Assembly (NCBI GenBank): GCA_038210415.1
Contig: JBBQWS010000010.1
Coordinates: 10,546-74,545 of the forward strand
DNA: 64,000 nucleotides
Reading direction: 5' to 3'
Source: JBBQWS01 sp038210415
GTDB taxonomy: Bacteria; Actinomycetota; Actinomycetes; Prado026
The notes under the pieces are model-generated. The model was not told the DNA's origin and did no database searches. It was given only the letters and a program-made list of their open reading frames with translations. This document shows, piece after piece, positions 17,197 to 27,277 of this stretch (position 1 is the stretch's first letter; each line of letters begins with the position of its first letter). Made by a program: the position numbers and the translations under genes.

Positions 17197-20100
17197 ATGA
17201 TGTTCAGCAAGCGAGTCGCCGCCGCAGTCTCGGTGCTGCTCGTGGCCGGCACGGTGTCTGTCGTCCCCGTGATCGCCGAGGCGGCTGGTTCGCCCAACAT
17301 CACGCTGGTCAAGTCGGCGCCGACGCTGACGCTCATCGGCGCACCGATCCCGTACACGCTCACAGCCAGCAACGCCGGCGGAAACCCGGCGGCGTACAAC
17401 CTGCTGTTCCGTGACGTGCTGCCGGTCGGGGTGTCGTACGTCGCCGGCTCGACCGTTCCCGCCGACGTCGGCGACCCGACGGTCATCGCGAACCAGCCGG
17501 CCGTCGGTCAGACGACGCTCGTCTGGTCGAACGTTGCCGACATCCAGCCGGGCGGAAGCTACGCGCTGACCTTCAAGGCGACGGCGAGCACCGCCACGGT
17601 GCCCGTCAACGCGACCGTCGACAACGTCGCGAACGCCTACGTGAACTCGAACCCGCGGACGGTGCCGGCCGTCTCCGCGACCGGGGTCGCGGTCCCTGCG
17701 TCGTACACCGGCAACGCCGACTCGGCGGTGGTCACCACCACCATCTCGGCGATTGCCGTCAGCAAGGCCGAGCCCAGCCCCGAGAACGAGCTCGTGCGCG
17801 GCGTCCACGGCGGGTTCCCGTCCGTCTACACGGTCACCGTCACGAACAACTCCGTGAACGCCACCAACGGCACGACCGTCACCGACTACGTCCCGGCGAA
17901 CCTCGAGTTCCTCGGTTGCGGTGGCGTCGACAACACCCCGGGCGGGGTGCCTGAGTACCCAGGCTCGGGACTGCTGACCAGCGTCCCCCTGGTAGCCGCC
18001 AACTGCCCGGCGCCGACCTCCGTCACGACTGTCAACAACCCCGCCGGGCAGCCGGCCGGGGTGTACACCCAGGTCGTCTGGACCACGGGCAACCTGGCGC
18101 CCGGTCAGGTCGTCACGATCAACTACAAGGCCGGCTTCCCGTTGCGTGCCAACGTCTTCCCGGGTGCCGCGGGTGCGCAGACGGCGAACCTGGGCAACAA
18201 CACCGGGCCCTCGACGAGCGAGACCGCCATCGAGCAGAGCGCGACCAACCGGGTCACCGTCGCCGGCACCTACACCGGGCCCGTGAAGCCGGCGACGAGC
18301 ACGTCCGTGTCGGCGTCGACCGCGCTCACCGTGACGGCCGAGGACTTCGCCATCGACAAGGGCCCCAACGGCAGCTTCGCCCAGGGCGGCATCACCACCT
18401 GGTCGCTGCGTCTGCGCACCGGTGAGTACCGCGCGATGTCCGCGATGACCGTGACGGACGTGCTGCCCGACGGCATGTGCCCGCTCGGCTCCGCGAACTT
18501 CGCCCCCGGTTCGCCCGCCGAGTGCGACCCGGTCGGCGGTCAGAACCCCAGCCAGGCCTATGCCGCTGCGCCTTCGGTGAACCCGGACGGCACGACGACC
18601 GTGACGTTCGCTGTCGCGAGCCTGACCGCAGGGCAGACCTTCGTCATCACGTTCCCGGCGCGGGAGCGGGCGACGTACAACAACGCCGGCGTGCCGACGG
18701 TGGGGGGCGACAACTTCGTCAACAACGTCACGACCTCGGGCACGAGCAACCCGATCGCCGGGAGCCCGGACCCCGCGCCGCCGGTCACCGTTCTCGACGA
18801 CTCGTCCGCGGTGCTCACGTCCAGCGGACCGTCCATCGACAAGCAGATCTCGACCGCAGTACCCCCGCCCGGACCGCTCACTTGTGCCGGGGCGACATTC
18901 TTCGACCCGACGACCACTCCCGACACCCGACCGGCTTACGAGAACGGTGACCGCATCTGTTTCAAGCTGCGGGTCGACTTCCCGGCGAACAACCAGACCC
19001 GCAACCCGCAGATCACCGACTTCCTGCCGACGAACCTGCGCTACGAGGCGGGGTCTGCCACCACCACAGCGAACAACACCGTCCCGGTGACGTTCAACGA
19101 GGCCGCCGCTGCGGCGAACACCGCCGACCCGACCTGGCTCGCGGGCACAAGCATCGGAGCCAACAAGTTCGTCAACTCGGGTGACGTCTTCGAGGTGACC
19201 TTCTCGGCGACGCTGCAGTCGTCAGCCGTGTCTGCGACGTACGACGTGCTCGGCAACATCATGAAGGTGCGCGCCGAGAACTCCGCGGGGACGGCGTACT
19301 CCCTGCGCGACCAGGTCGACTTCAAGGACCTCTCCGGGCCGCGGCTGTCGATCCTCAAGGGGGTCGCCGGCATCGCTCCGCCGTACAACAACGGTCCCAA
19401 CGTCGACAACGTCTCGGTGCGGACCGGCACCGTCGTGCGCTACCGGCTCGACATCACGAACAACGGGCTGACCAGCGCCCAGTCGGTCGAGGTGCGCGAC
19501 AAGCTCGCTGCCGGCATCACCTGCGCTGACGTCTCGAACATCAGCGACGGCGGCACCTGCGCGGCGTCGAGTGGCGGCATCAACCAGCCGGTGGTGGTGT
19601 GGCACCTCTCCGCCGCCGACGTCATAGCGGTCGGCACGACCCGGGCCAAGATCACGTACGACGTCACGATGCCCCCGGGCATCTCGGTGACCCAGTCGTT
19701 CACGAACACCGCCGGGATCCTGCAGTACGAGTCACCGACCAACGTCGGTGGCACCGTCACGTACGTCCCACCGTCGAACATCGACCCGACGTCGACAGCC
19801 ACGCCGAACACCCCGGCCGCCACGGACACGTCGGTGGTGACCGTGCCGCCGCAGACGCTGGTGAAGACCCACACCACGTCGCTGACCGAGGCCGGCAACA
19901 GCGCCAACCAGGCCACCGTGGGCGAGGTCGTCACGTGGACGCTGACGGCCACGATGCCAGCCAACACCACCGTCTACGACGGGGTCCTGAACGACCCGAT
20001 CATCGCCGGGCAGACGTACGTCGGCGGCTCAGCGGTCGCCCTGCTCGACGGGGGTGCGCTGCCGGGTGGGTTCACGCTCTCGACCCCCGGCGCGGCGGTG

Positions 20101-23100
20101 ACGCTGACCGGCCCGGCGGCGTACTCCAACCTCACTGCCGCCGCCAGGGTCTTCACCGTCACCTTCCAGACCACGGTCGACGACGTGGCAGTGAACACGC
20201 GTCCGGCCAACCGGACGAACACAGCGACGCTGAACAGCAAGCTGACCGCCGGCGGCACCGCGGTTCCCACGATCACGGCCACCAACGTGCTGCCGATCGT
20301 TGAGCCGAACCTTGCCGTCACCAAGGCGAACGACGCCCCCGGCGGCGTCGTGCAGGCCGGTCTGACGGTGACCTACACGATCAACGTCACCAACACGAAC
20401 GCCGCCAACGTCTCGACGGCGCACGACACCACGGCCTCAGACGTGCTGCCCAGCGGGGTCACCTACGTGCCCGGCAGCGCGAGCAACGGCGGCGTCTACA
20501 CACCGGCCACGCGCACGATCGACTGGACCGTCGGTGACCTCGCGGCTGGCGCGACCGCGACCCGCACCTACCAGGTCACGATCGATCCGGGTGCCGTCAG
20601 TGGGTCGACCTACGTCAACGCCGTGACCGCGATCACGACCAGCCTCCCGGGTGCCGTGGCGGGGGAGCGCACCTACACCAAGACCACCTCGAACACCATC
20701 ACCGTCGTCTCGCCCCAGACAACCAAGACCGTGACGCCCGGCAGCGCGACGATCGGTGACCTGGTCACGTTCACGGTGACGTCGACAGTGCCGGCCAACG
20801 TCACCGTGTTCGACCCGACGATCATCGACACGTTGCCGGCCGGCCTCACCTACGTCGCCACGACGGGCGTCACCTGCAGCCTCGCGGTCTGCCCTGCCAC
20901 CATTCCCGCGGACTTCCGCCAGAACGGTCAGCGGCTCGGCTGGTACTTCGGCGACCCCGCGGAGTCGACGAGCGCGTACACCCTCACCGTGGTGTTCACG
21001 GCGCGGATCGACAACATCGCGGGCAACGTCGCGGGTACGAACCTCGTCAACACCGCCACGCTGCGCTGGGGCTCGGCCGACCAGGCGTTCCCGGCGGTCG
21101 GCCTGCCCGCGAACGCCTTCTGGGACCGCGCGACCAACACCGCGTCCGCGACGGCGACCGTGATCGAGCCGGCGCTGACCGTCGCCAAGGTCGTGGACAG
21201 CGCCAAGATCGAACCCGGCCAGACGCGGACGTACACGCTGACCGTCACCAACTCGGGCACGTCTCCCGGCTACGCCGCGACCGTCACCGACGTGGTCCCG
21301 AACGGGCTCATCGCCTCGGTCGGTGCCGTGACCGGAGGCGGCTCGGCGAGCATCGCCGGAGCGACTCCGACCGGCGGCGGCACGATCACCTGGACCCTGC
21401 CCGGCCCGGTCGCCGTCGGCGCCCCGCAGACGCTGACCTACACGGTCGTGCTCGCCGCGTCGTCGACCATCACGAACGCGCAGGCGTTCACCAACAACGT
21501 CCAGCTCCCGTCCTACGCCGGACTGCCGGGTGGCCCCGGGGTCAACGGCCGGGCTTACGTCGGCAACGCGACCAGCAAGACGATCAACGCCGACTTCCCG
21601 AAGGTGACCGTCACCAAGACGACGACCGCCGGCGCGAAGTCGGGCACAGCCTTCATCGGCAGCAGCTTCGGCTGGAAGCTCGTCGTCACGAACACCTCGA
21701 CCGCGACCGCGTACAACGTCACGGCAGCTGACACCCTGCCGGCGAACTGGACGTACGACGCGGGCTCCGCGACCGTGACGCCTCAGGGCGGCGCGACCAC
21801 CCAGGTCGAGCCGACGATAGCGGGGCAGCTCCTCACCTGGGGCTCGCTCGGCATCGTTCCGGCAGGCAAGACGGTGACGATCAATTTCGCCGGCACCCCG
21901 GGCGCCGGCGTGATCACGACTCCCGGCGTCGGCCCGGCGAACCCGCACGTGAACTCCGCCGTGCCTAGTGCCAAGGACCAGACTGGTGCCGCCGCGAACG
22001 CCACCGGCTCGTACGCCGGGCCGGCCGACACCGCGACGGCCGTCGTTGGCAGCGCCGACCTGGCGATCGTCAAGACCCACGTCGGCAGCTTCACTGCCGG
22101 GCAGAACGGCACCTACACCGTCACGGTCACCGACAACGGTCCCTCCGACGCGGCGACCCTCACCGTGACCGACACCGTCCCCGCCGGCTTCACGTTCCTC
22201 AGCGGTGGCAGCATCAACGGGTGGAGTGCCTGCTCGGCCGTCGGCCAGGTGGTGACCTGCACCCGAGCGGCGGGGCTGCTCAACGGTACGACCACGATCT
22301 TCCCGGTCACCGTCTCGGTCGCGGCATCGGTTGCGGCCGGGTCGTATGACAACGTCGCCACGGTCAGCTCGCCGACCTACGACCCGGTGCCGGGGAACAA
22401 CACCAGCACCGACCCGACCACGGTCATCACCCGAGCCGACCTGGCGGTGGTCAAGGCCGTCAGCGGCCCCGTGGTGGCGGGTAACGACGTGTCGTGGACG
22501 ATCACGGTCACGAACAACGGGCCCTCGGTGTCGCGTGGCCCGATCACGGTCGCCGACACCTTGCCGGCCGGCACGTCATACGTCTCGGCCACCGGCACCG
22601 GCTGGGTCTGCGGGGTAGCCGCCGGCGTCGTCACATGCACCCGGGCGAGCGACCTGCTGGTGGCCACGGCGGCACCCCAGATCACCCTCACGGTGCACCT
22701 GGCCCCGACCTCGCTCGGCAGCCTCGCGAACAGCGCGACCGTCACCGGGACGACCACGGACCCGGTGCCCGGCAACAACTCCAGCACCGTCACCACCCCG
22801 ATCACGACGCGGGCCGACCTGGCGCTGACCAAGTCGCACACCGGCTCGTTCCTCGCCGGCGCTCTGGGCACCTACTCGTTCGCCGTCGACAACCTCGGCT
22901 CGTCCACCGCCGCGGCGAACCTCACCGTCTCGGACTCGCTCCCCGTCGGGTTGACCTTCAACGGGGACGGCGGCGAAGACGGCTGGAGCTGCTCGGCCGT
23001 CGGTCAGCTCGTCACCTGCACCCGCGCGACCACCCTGGCCGCCGGAGCCAGCACCACGTTCACGATGTTCGTGAACGTCGCCAGCGGCCAGACCGCACCC

Positions 23101-25608
23101 CTGGTCAACACCGGCACGGTGTCGAGCCCGACCACCGACCCGGTACCGGGCAACAACACCTCGACCGACAACACGTCGTTCACGACGCAGGCCGACCTCG
23201 GAATCGTCAAGACCCACCTGCCGGCCACGGTCGCGGCGGGCGACGACGTCACCTACAGCCTGGTGGTGACCAACAACGGGGCGTCAGACGAAGCCGGGCC
23301 CGTGACCGTCGTCGACCTGTTGCCCGCCGGCTTCACGCTAGTCTCCGTGCCGGCCGCCGCCGGCTGGGCCTGCCCGTTCGCCGTCGGCGACACGAGCCTG
23401 ACCTGCACCCACGCCGCCGGGCTCGTCGCGGGCGCAACGGCGACGACCATCACCCTCGTGGTCGCGGTCGACCCGGGGCAGGCGGCGGGTCCCTACGACA
23501 ACCATGCCACCGTCGCGGGCACCACGCCCGATCCCGATGCGACGAACAACACCGCGACCGACCCGACACCGGTCGTGACCCAGGCTGATCTTGCCCTGGT
23601 CAAGACGGTGGCCGACGCCACCCTCGCGGCCGGTCAGGGCACCGCGTTCACCCTCGCCGTCACCGACAACGGTCCGTCCGACGCCGCCGGCCCGATCACG
23701 GCGACAGACACCCTGCCCGCCGGGATGGACTTCGTGTCCGGCGGCGGCAGCAACGGCTGGGCGGCCTGCACGTCTGCCGGCCAGGTCGTCACCTGCGTCC
23801 ACGCGGCCGGCCTTGCTGCCGGCGCCAGTGCGGGCAACCTGGTGATCGCGGTGACGGTGCAGGCGGGTACGCCAGCCGGGACGCTGACCAACTCTGCCGT
23901 CGTCTCCTCGCCCACGACCGACCCGGTGCCGGCCAACAACACCGACACGGCAGACGTCGCCGTCACGACGTCCGCGGACCTCTCGATCGTCAAGACACAC
24001 CGTGAGAGCAACCTCCAGGCGGGCCAGACCGTGACGTTCGACCTTGCCGTCAGCAACGCCGGCCCGTCCGACGCCGGCAGCCCGTTGACCGTCACCGACA
24101 CGCTTCCGGGCAAGGTGCGTTTCGTCTCGGCAGCCGCGCCCTGGAGCTGCACCGCCTCGGGTGACCCGCTCGTCGGACAGGCACTGGTCTGCACCCTGAC
24201 GGCCGGGCTCGCCGCCGGCGCGTCGGCCCCGACCCTGACCGTCCTCACATCCGTCGACCCCGACCTCCCGTCCGGTGTCGTGACGAACACCGCCACCGTC
24301 TCGTCGCCCACCAGTGACCCGAACCCGGGCAACGACACCGACACCGACGCCGTGCCCGTCGGGGTCCGGGCGGATCTCGCGATCGTCAAGGCGCACACCG
24401 GCATCGTGGTCATCGGGAGCCCGGCGACATACACACTCTCGGTGACCAACGCCGGCCCGTCGGTCGCCACGAACGTCGTCGTCGACGATGCGCTGCCGGC
24501 CGGGCTCGGCTACGTCTCGGCCACCGGAGCTGGTTGGGACTGCTCGACCTCGACCGCCACCGCTGTGCACTGCACCCGGCCCGACGCCCTGCTCACGACC
24601 ACGTACGTCATCACCGTCATCGTCGACGTGACCGCACCGGCGTTCCCCTCGGTCAGCAACACGGCGACCGTCGGCAGCGACACCCCGGACCCGGTCCCCG
24701 GCAACAACTCCTCGACCGACGTGGTCGCGGTGCCGGCCCTGGTGGACCTCGAGGTGGCCAAGACCCACACGTCCGACTTCGTGGTCGGCCAGAGCTTCGA
24801 CTACACCGTCACCGTGACCAACAACGGGCCGACCGACGACCCCTCAGCTGTCACCGTGACCGACGTGCTCCCGGCTGGCCTCACGTTTGTCAGCGGCACC
24901 GGCGCCGGTTGGATCTGCACCGCGGTCGGGCAGACGGTGACCTGCAACCGGCTCGGACAGGCGCGGTCGGCGCCGAGCTCGTTCACCCTGACGGTCGAGG
25001 TCGGTCCGGCGGCTGCCCCCGGGGTGACCAACACGGCGATGGTGAGCACGTCGAGCACCGAGACCGACCTCACGAACAACGTCGCCAGCGACCCGACCGT
25101 GGTCGTCGCCGCGGCGGACCTCGCATTGTCGAAGACGATCTCCGGCACCCTCGTCGCCGGTGGCACGGCGACGTACGTCCTGGCTGTGTCGAACGCCGGA
25201 CCGTCCGTCGCCCAGGGTCCGCTGGTCGTCACCGACAACGTGCCCAAGACTCTGTTGTCGCCCAAGGCCTCGGGCCCGGGCTGGACCTGTCAGTCGGTGG
25301 GCCAGCTCGTCACCTGCACCTCGGCCGGACCTCTGGCGATCGGTGCCCAGGCGGCGGCGATCACCCTCACCGCCACGGTCGCTGCTGCTGCCGGGCACAC
25401 GGTCTCCAACAGCGCGACAGTCGGCGGCGGGACGTTCGACCCGAACCCGGGCAACAACAGCTCCGCGGTGGCTGGGCTGGTGCTGGCGGCCGGCTCGGGC
25501 TCGCACCCGCACACGGGTGCGGACTACGTGTGGCTGCTCGGGTTCGGCCTCGCCGCCCTGCTCGCCGGCGCCTTGCTCGTGCGCACGGCCCGCCGGCCCC
25601 GACGCTGA
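17197..25608 (+). CDS. Giant secreted DUF11-repeat surface protein
   Basis: About 2803 residues. It has an N-terminal signal peptide (KRVAAAVSVLLVAGTVSVV), a divergent array of DUF11/isopeptide-like beta domains (to about residue 1615), then nine clear DUF11 repeats of about 123-132 residues. These start near nt 22053, 22437, 22815, 23190, 23583, 23973, 24369, 24744 and 25113. Each has D-L-x-hydrophobic-x-K at the start, NNG or NAGPS in the middle, a Trp-x(1-2)-Cys ... Cys-Thr pair and a PNPGNN- or PVPGNN-like end. The C-terminus has HPHTGAD, a hydrophobic helix and an Arg-rich tail, resembling a degenerate LPxTG anchor. No sortase gene is nearby. ATG 17197 or 17200, or TTG 17194, are all possible after AAGGA (17182-17186). 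Inferred role: adhesion or envelope scaffold. Confidence 0.9.
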   Translation: MMFSKRVAAAVSVLLVAGTVSVVPVIAEAAGSPNITLVKSAPTLTLIGAPIPYTLTASNAGGNPAAYNLLFRDVLPVGVSYVAGSTVPADVGDPTVIANQPAVGQTTLVWSNVADIQPGGSYALTFKATASTATVPVNATVDNVANAYVNSNPRTVPAVSATGVAVPASYTGNADSAVVTTTISAIAVSKAEPSPENELVRGVHGGFPSVYTVTVTNNSVNATNGTTVTDYVPANLEFLGCGGVDNTPGGVPEYPGSGLLTSVPLVAANCPAPTSVTTVNNPAGQPAGVYTQVVWTTGNLAPGQVVTINYKAGFPLRANVFPGAAGAQTANLGNNTGPSTSETAIEQSATNRVTVAGTYTGPVKPATSTSVSASTALTVTAEDFAIDKGPNGSFAQGGITTWSLRLRTGEYRAMSAMTVTDVLPDGMCPLGSANFAPGSPAECDPVGGQNPSQAYAAAPSVNPDGTTTVTFAVASLTAGQTFVITFPARERATYNNAGVPTVGGDNFVNNVTTSGTSNPIAGSPDPAPPVTVLDDSSAVLTSSGPSIDKQISTAVPPPGPLTCAGATFFDPTTTPDTRPAYENGDRICFKLRVDFPANNQTRNPQITDFLPTNLRYEAGSATTTANNTVPVTFNEAAAAANTADPTWLAGTSIGANKFVNSGDVFEVTFSATLQSSAVSATYDVLGNIMKVRAENSAGTAYSLRDQVDFKDLSGPRLSILKGVAGIAPPYNNGPNVDNVSVRTGTVVRYRLDITNNGLTSAQSVEVRDKLAAGITCADVSNISDGGTCAASSGGINQPVVVWHLSAADVIAVGTTRAKITYDVTMPPGISVTQSFTNTAGILQYESPTNVGGTVTYVPPSNIDPTSTATPNTPAATDTSVVTVPPQTLVKTHTTSLTEAGNSANQATVGEVVTWTLTATMPANTTVYDGVLNDPIIAGQTYVGGSAVALLDGGALPGGFTLSTPGAAVTLTGPAAYSNLTAAARVFTVTFQTTVDDVAVNTRPANRTNTATLNSKLTAGGTAVPTITATNVLPIVEPNLAVTKANDAPGGVVQAGLTVTYTINVTNTNAANVSTAHDTTASDVLPSGVTYVPGSASNGGVYTPATRTIDWTVGDLAAGATATRTYQVTIDPGAVSGSTYVNAVTAITTSLPGAVAGERTYTKTTSNTITVVSPQTTKTVTPGSATIGDLVTFTVTSTVPANVTVFDPTIIDTLPAGLTYVATTGVTCSLAVCPATIPADFRQNGQRLGWYFGDPAESTSAYTLTVVFTARIDNIAGNVAGTNLVNTATLRWGSADQAFPAVGLPANAFWDRATNTASATATVIEPALTVAKVVDSAKIEPGQTRTYTLTVTNSGTSPGYAATVTDVVPNGLIASVGAVTGGGSASIAGATPTGGGTITWTLPGPVAVGAPQTLTYTVVLAASSTITNAQAFTNNVQLPSYAGLPGGPGVNGRAYVGNATSKTINADFPKVTVTKTTTAGAKSGTAFIGSSFGWKLVVTNTSTATAYNVTAADTLPANWTYDAGSATVTPQGGATTQVEPTIAGQLLTWGSLGIVPAGKTVTINFAGTPGAGVITTPGVGPANPHVNSAVPSAKDQTGAAANATGSYAGPADTATAVVGSADLAIVKTHVGSFTAGQNGTYTVTVTDNGPSDAATLTVTDTVPAGFTFLSGGSINGWSACSAVGQVVTCTRAAGLLNGTTTIFPVTVSVAASVAAGSYDNVATVSSPTYDPVPGNNTSTDPTTVITRADLAVVKAVSGPVVAGNDVSWTITVTNNGPSVSRGPITVADTLPAGTSYVSATGTGWVCGVAAGVVTCTRASDLLVATAAPQITLTVHLAPTSLGSLANSATVTGTTTDPVPGNNSSTVTTPITTRADLALTKSHTGSFLAGALGTYSFAVDNLGSSTAAANLTVSDSLPVGLTFNGDGGEDGWSCSAVGQLVTCTRATTLAAGASTTFTMFVNVASGQTAPLVNTGTVSSPTTDPVPGNNTSTDNTSFTTQADLGIVKTHLPATVAAGDDVTYSLVVTNNGASDEAGPVTVVDLLPAGFTLVSVPAAAGWACPFAVGDTSLTCTHAAGLVAGATATTITLVVAVDPGQAAGPYDNHATVAGTTPDPDATNNTATDPTPVVTQADLALVKTVADATLAAGQGTAFTLAVTDNGPSDAAGPITATDTLPAGMDFVSGGGSNGWAACTSAGQVVTCVHAAGLAAGASAGNLVIAVTVQAGTPAGTLTNSAVVSSPTTDPVPANNTDTADVAVTTSADLSIVKTHRESNLQAGQTVTFDLAVSNAGPSDAGSPLTVTDTLPGKVRFVSAAAPWSCTASGDPLVGQALVCTLTAGLAAGASAPTLTVLTSVDPDLPSGVVTNTATVSSPTSDPNPGNDTDTDAVPVGVRADLAIVKAHTGIVVIGSPATYTLSVTNAGPSVATNVVVDDALPAGLGYVSATGAGWDCSTSTATAVHCTRPDALLTTTYVITVIVDVTAPAFPSVSNTATVGSDTPDPVPGNNSSTDVVAVPALVDLEVAKTHTSDFVVGQSFDYTVTVTNNGPTDDPSAVTVTDVLPAGLTFVSGTGAGWICTAVGQTVTCNRLGQARSAPSSFTLTVEVGPAAAPGVTNTAMVSTSSTETDLTNNVASDPTVVVAAADLALSKTISGTLVAGGTATYVLAVSNAGPSVAQGPLVVTDNVPKTLLSPKASGPGWTCQSVGQLVTCTSAGPLAIGAQAAAITLTATVAAAAGHTVSNSATVGGGTFDPNPGNNSSAVAGLVLAAGSGSHPHTGADYVWLLGFGLAALLAGALLVRTARRPRR
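22053..25480 (+). repeat. Nine tandem DUF11 coding repeats (about 370-396 bp each)
   Basis: Spacing between the D-L-x-x-x-K openings is 384, 378, 375, 393, 390, 396, 375 and 369 bp. Repeats are diverged at DNA level but share GCCGACCTGGC-like openings and a PVPGNN- or PNPGNN-coding end. They are protein-domain repeats, not mobile elements. Confidence 0.85.
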
Positions 25609-25609
25609 C

Positions 25610-26800
25610 CTAGCGGCGCAGCGGGGGGAGGCCGAGCGGCGACAACTGAGACCTGCGTCGGCGGCCCCGACGGGTCAGCGACCAGGTGCCCCCGGCCAAC
25701 GCGGTCGCAGCCAGCCCCGCGAGCGCGATCGGGCCGACCGGGACGGACGCCCCGGCCGCCGCGACAGCGGTGGGCCCTTGCGCCGCGGGTCGAGGGGCGG
25801 AACCGGACGGGGGCGTCGACGCCGCCGGGTCGACCGGGTCAACGAGGGTCCCGACGTTCTTGACGTCGAGGTGGTGGAAGGCCCAGCTGAACAGCGCCTT
25901 GGCCGCCGGTTCGAGCTTGCCGTGCGTGTGCATCATCGTGATGAGAACGGTGCGCCCGGCCAGCGTCTCGGCGCCGATGTAGGTGTTCCCGGCCAGGGTC
26001 GTGTAGCCGGTCTTGATCCCAATCATGCCGGGATACCCGTCGAGCATGAGCCGGTTCTTCGTCTCGATCGGTATGCGCGGTCGGGGCGTCCCGGGCGCTG
26101 AGCCCTTGACCCGCTTCCCGGGGAAGTCGGAGTGCGTCATGCCGACGTACGCACGGAAGTCCGGCAGCTTCATGCCGGCCCTCCCGAACAGTGCGAGGTC
26201 GTAAGCGGACGAGTACTGACGCGGTGCGTCCAGCCCGCTTGTGTTGACGACGGTCGTGTCGTGGGCCTGCAGCAGGCGTGCCTCCGCCTGCATCGCAGCC
26301 GCCGCCCTGGCCTGGCCGCCTGCGACCTCGCCGAGCGCATGAGCGGCGTCGTTGGCCGACACCAGCAGGAGCGCCCTCCAGAGCTCGTCGATCGTGTAGC
26401 TCGTCTTCTCGATCATGCCGACCCGGGTGCCCTCTGCTCGCACGTCCAGGTCGCTGGCGACGTAGGTGCCCGCCTTGTCGAACACCGGAAGGAAGGTCAC
26501 CGCGGTCAGCGTCTTGAGCGTGCTGGCCGGCCGCTCGCGGACGTGCGGGGCCTTGGCCGCGAGCACCGCACCCGAGTCCAGGTCGGCGACGAGCCAGGTG
26601 TCGGCGACGTCCGGCGGAGGGGTCACACCAGGGGCCACGACGATGCGCGTGGAACCGAGCGAGGGGCCGCCGATCGGTGCGGCGGCGGCCACCGGACCGG
26701 CGAGCGCGGTCACCGCGACGAGGGTCAGCGCCGCCAAGGCAGCGCGAGCCAGAGCCCGTGCGGCAGTCAATGTCTCGCCTTCCCTCGGCCGTGGTGACAT
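25610..26800 (-). CDS. D-alanyl-D-alanine carboxypeptidase (PBP5/6 family, peptidase S11)
   Basis: The 396-residue protein has a signal peptide (about residues 14-42), an S11 catalytic domain, a Pro/Ser/Ala-rich spacer and a C-terminal membrane anchor followed by RRGRRRR. Active-site motifs are STLK (in ERPASTLKTLTA), SAN (in LLLVSANDAA) and KTG (in IGIKTGYT). It would remove the terminal D-Ala from peptidoglycan stem peptides outside the membrane. ATG at 26800. The stop is 1 nt from that of the convergent DUF11 giant. Confidence 0.94.
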   Translation of the reverse strand: MSPRPREGETLTAARALARAALAALTLVAVTALAGPVAAAAPIGGPSLGSTRIVVAPGVTPPPDVADTWLVADLDSGAVLAAKAPHVRERPASTLKTLTAVTFLPVFDKAGTYVASDLDVRAEGTRVGMIEKTSYTIDELWRALLLVSANDAAHALGEVAGGQARAAAAMQAEARLLQAHDTTVVNTSGLDAPRQYSSAYDLALFGRAGMKLPDFRAYVGMTHSDFPGKRVKGSAPGTPRPRIPIETKNRLMLDGYPGMIGIKTGYTTLAGNTYIGAETLAGRTVLITMMHTHGKLEPAAKALFSWAFHHLDVKNVGTLVDPVDPAASTPPSGSAPRPAAQGPTAVAAAGASVPVGPIALAGLAATALAGGTWSLTRRGRRRRSQLSPLGLPPLRR

Positions 26801-26836
26801 TCGAGCCTACCTGGCGTGAACGCCAGCGTCCTCGCT

Positions 26837-27277
26837 CTAGCGAACGGTCGGACTTGGTCCCCCCGCGCCGCCGGTCTCCCGGAAGACCACGACGAGGGCG
26901 TCCCACCGGGCGATCTCGCACCCGTTGCCGCGGCCGAACGTCGCGTCGACCTTGCTGCCGCGGTACGTGCCTTCGACCGTCGCCCGCTGCGGCCCGCCGT
27001 AGATGTCGGTGCAAGCCGTGCCGGTCGGGGTGGCAGCGAACGGGTGGAGGCGAACGGCCAGCGCCGTGCAGGCCGCTGCGGCCTCCGGGTGGGTGCCGCC
27101 CGCGGGCTCGCAGGTCAGGGTGTAGCTGCGGGCAAGCGTGCCGACCCCATCGTCGACCCGGATGGTCAGCGAGGTCGCACCCGGAGCGCTCGGCCCGGAT
27201 GTGGCCGCGCACCCCGACAGGGCCAGGAAGGTGGCTGCGAGGACTCCGACGACCCGGGTGGCGACAAGCGGCTTCAT
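26837..27277 (-). CDS. Lipoprotein with subtilisin-inhibitor-like (SSI) domain
   Basis: The 146-residue protein has a lipoprotein signal ending LALSGC (Cys near residue 22), then an SSI-like domain. The four SSI cysteines are retained: YTLTCEPAGG, AAACTAL, TACTDIYGGP and GNGCEIARW. In Streptomyces SSI the reactive P1 residue follows Cys-Pro; the aligned position here is Asp (Cys-Thr-Asp-Ile). That is unlike the usual Met, Lys or Arg and may mean altered or lost inhibition. ATG at 27277 overlaps the glycosidase stop by 4 nt, so it is the last gene of that transcript. The alignment is by eye. Confidence 0.85.
   Translation of the reverse strand: MKPLVATRVVGVLAATFLALSGCAATSGPSAPGATSLTIRVDDGVGTLARSYTLTCEPAGGTHPEAAAACTALAVRLHPFAATPTGTACTDIYGGPQRATVEGTYRGSKVDATFGRGNGCEIARWDALVVVFRETGGAGGPSPTVR

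Noticed and set aside
20437..22080. Long antisense open frame within the DUF11 giant, and another at 23338-24768
   Set aside because: Both are mirrors of repetitive GC-rich coding sequence and show low-complexity Arg/Gly/Val content without domains.
22053..25480. Regularly spaced repeats considered as a CRISPR-like or satellite array
   Set aside because: The spacing is about 375 bp, the copies are diverged, and the frame is continuous; they encode DUF11 domains.
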